Of a stretch of 7,680 nucleotides of DNA, positions 7,167-7,680 are shown piece by piece. Below the pieces are notes generated by a model. The model was not told the DNA's origin, made no database searches, and worked only from the letters and a program-made list of their open reading frames with translations. The translations under genes were made by a program, and so were the position numbers. Location: positions 1 through 7,680 of the forward strand of contig CALFEM010000094.1 in NCBI GenBank assembly GCA_937950105.1. The letters run 5' to 3'. This DNA is from an uncultured Alphaproteobacteria bacterium (GTDB lineage Bacteria; Pseudomonadota; Alphaproteobacteria; Rhizobiales; Hyphomicrobiaceae). Position 1 is the first letter of the stretch, and every line of letters begins with the position of its first letter.

Positions 7167-7635
7167 ATGGCCTCCACCACGGCAACGCATACGCTCGGCG
7201 ATCTCATCGCGCGGCCGTCGCAGCCCGACGATGCACCGGCGGTTGCGCCGACAATCGCGACGGTCGACGGGTTCGACGTCACGCTCGTCGTTGCCAGCGC
7301 TGGCGTCGAGAGCCTGCTGCTGATGCTCGCCATGCGCGGCACTGTTGCGCTGCCGCTGGCGCTGGTCCTGCATGTCGCGGTAGTCGCAACGCTCGCCGTG
7401 TTCCTGTTGCGGCGGCGACGCGAAGGTCACGATTTGACGGCACCACTGCTGGCGCTGCTCGCAGTGATGGCGAGCGGACCGATCGGCGCTCTGGCCATGC
7501 TGCCGGCGTTGATGGCGATGCGCCGCCCGACCATACCCTCCGGACTTCTCGCGCAGTGGTACGAGCGCATCAGCCTGTCGACAAGCATCGAGACCGAGAC
7601 GTGGCTAGCCGATCGCGTTGCCGCCAATCGCACCA
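7167..7635 (+). CDS. PelE-like inner-membrane protein, N-terminal 156 residues (truncated by adapter)
   Basis: An N-terminal cytoplasmic-looking segment (1-37) is followed by hydrophobic helices at about 38-56, 59-81 and 91-118, separated by RRRREGHD (82-89) and ending at RRP. After that the soluble part begins (LLAQWYERISLSTSIETETW from 127). Pseudomonas PelE has membrane helices followed by a cytoplasmic TPR region and works beside PelD, PelF and PelG. Position directly after the PelD-like gene and the membrane-first layout fit PelE, but the sequence signature is weak. The ATG follows the upstream TAG with no gap, and GGCGGAG lies six bases before it, so the two are tightly coupled. Genuine sequence ends after T156; the frame continues into the adapter as KIGRAHV and stops at a TGA inside it, so the apparent 163-residue protein is an artefact. 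Confidence 0.65.
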
Positions 7636-7680
7636 AGATCGGAAGAGCACACGTCTGAACTCCAGTCACTTAGGCATCTC
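7636..7680. other. Illumina TruSeq adapter with index TTAGGC (contig-end artefact)
   Basis: This is synthetic sequence: AGATCGGAAGAGC and the rest of the TruSeq read-1 3' adapter, index TTAGGC (index 3), then ATCTC, the start of the P7 end. It is the exact reverse complement of bases 4-48. It supplies the false C-terminus KIGRAHV to the PelE-like gene, and on the minus strand the well-known false N-terminus MTGVQTCALPI. Confidence 0.98.

Noticed and set aside
5328..7430. 700-codon minus-strand open frame
   Set aside because: It spans parts of three coupled plus-strand genes and an operon gap, is rich in Arg/Gln/Ala without domain structure, and arises from high GC.
1..7680. CRISPR array, tRNA, rRNA or insertion sequence
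   Set aside because: No regularly spaced repeats, no tRNA or rRNA signature and no transposase were seen; the only terminal repeat is adapter.

Overview
The window is an assembled contig of about 7.6 kb from a GC-rich Gram-negative bacterium, most likely an alphaproteobacterium. That placement is inference. It rests on a Bpt N-terminus with the alphaproteobacterial pattern (RRSQNIAY, CEGCxAC), GC-rich codon use in every gene, and a Pel-like gene set. Both outer ends are library adapter, not genome: 1-48 and 7636-7680 are Illumina TruSeq i7 adapter carrying index TTAGGC, in opposite orientation. Genuine sequence runs from 49 to 7635, and both outermost genes are cut at an adapter junction.

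Left block (49-1549, minus strand): rimK (ribosomal protein S6 glutamate ligase, complete) lies upstream of bpt (aspartate/glutamate leucyltransferase, C-terminal half missing). Both enzymes add amino acids to finished proteins, by different chemistry. The 203-base gap between them holds a good sigma-70-like promoter for bpt.

Middle (1550-1992): a divergent intergenic region between rimK and the rightward operon. It shows no convincing gene. It holds a GC-rich hairpin (1859-1877) and a weak promoter candidate.

Right block (1993-7635, plus strand): four tightly spaced genes that read as the first part of a Pel-type exopolysaccharide operon. They are (1) an exported PelA-like polysaccharide deacetylase with an intact Asp/His metal site but no N-terminal glycoside hydrolase domain; (2) a membrane-anchored helical-repeat protein in the PelB position, with a very basic C-terminal tail and no beta-barrel; (3) a PelD-like membrane protein with a coiled coil and a GAF-like domain but no GGDEF domain; and (4) the first 156 residues of a PelE-like membrane protein. 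No PelC lipoprotein lies between the PelB-like and PelD-like genes. pelF (glycosyltransferase) and pelG (membrane transporter-like) would be expected downstream but fall outside the contig.

In the known Pel system, PelD, PelE, PelF and PelG form the inner-membrane synthase, PelA deacetylates the polymer in the periplasm, and PelB with PelC exports it across the outer membrane. This locus looks like a reduced variant. It keeps the deacetylase and the PelD/PelE scaffold but lacks, at least here, the hydrolase, the outer-membrane pore and the cyclic-di-GMP receptor domain.
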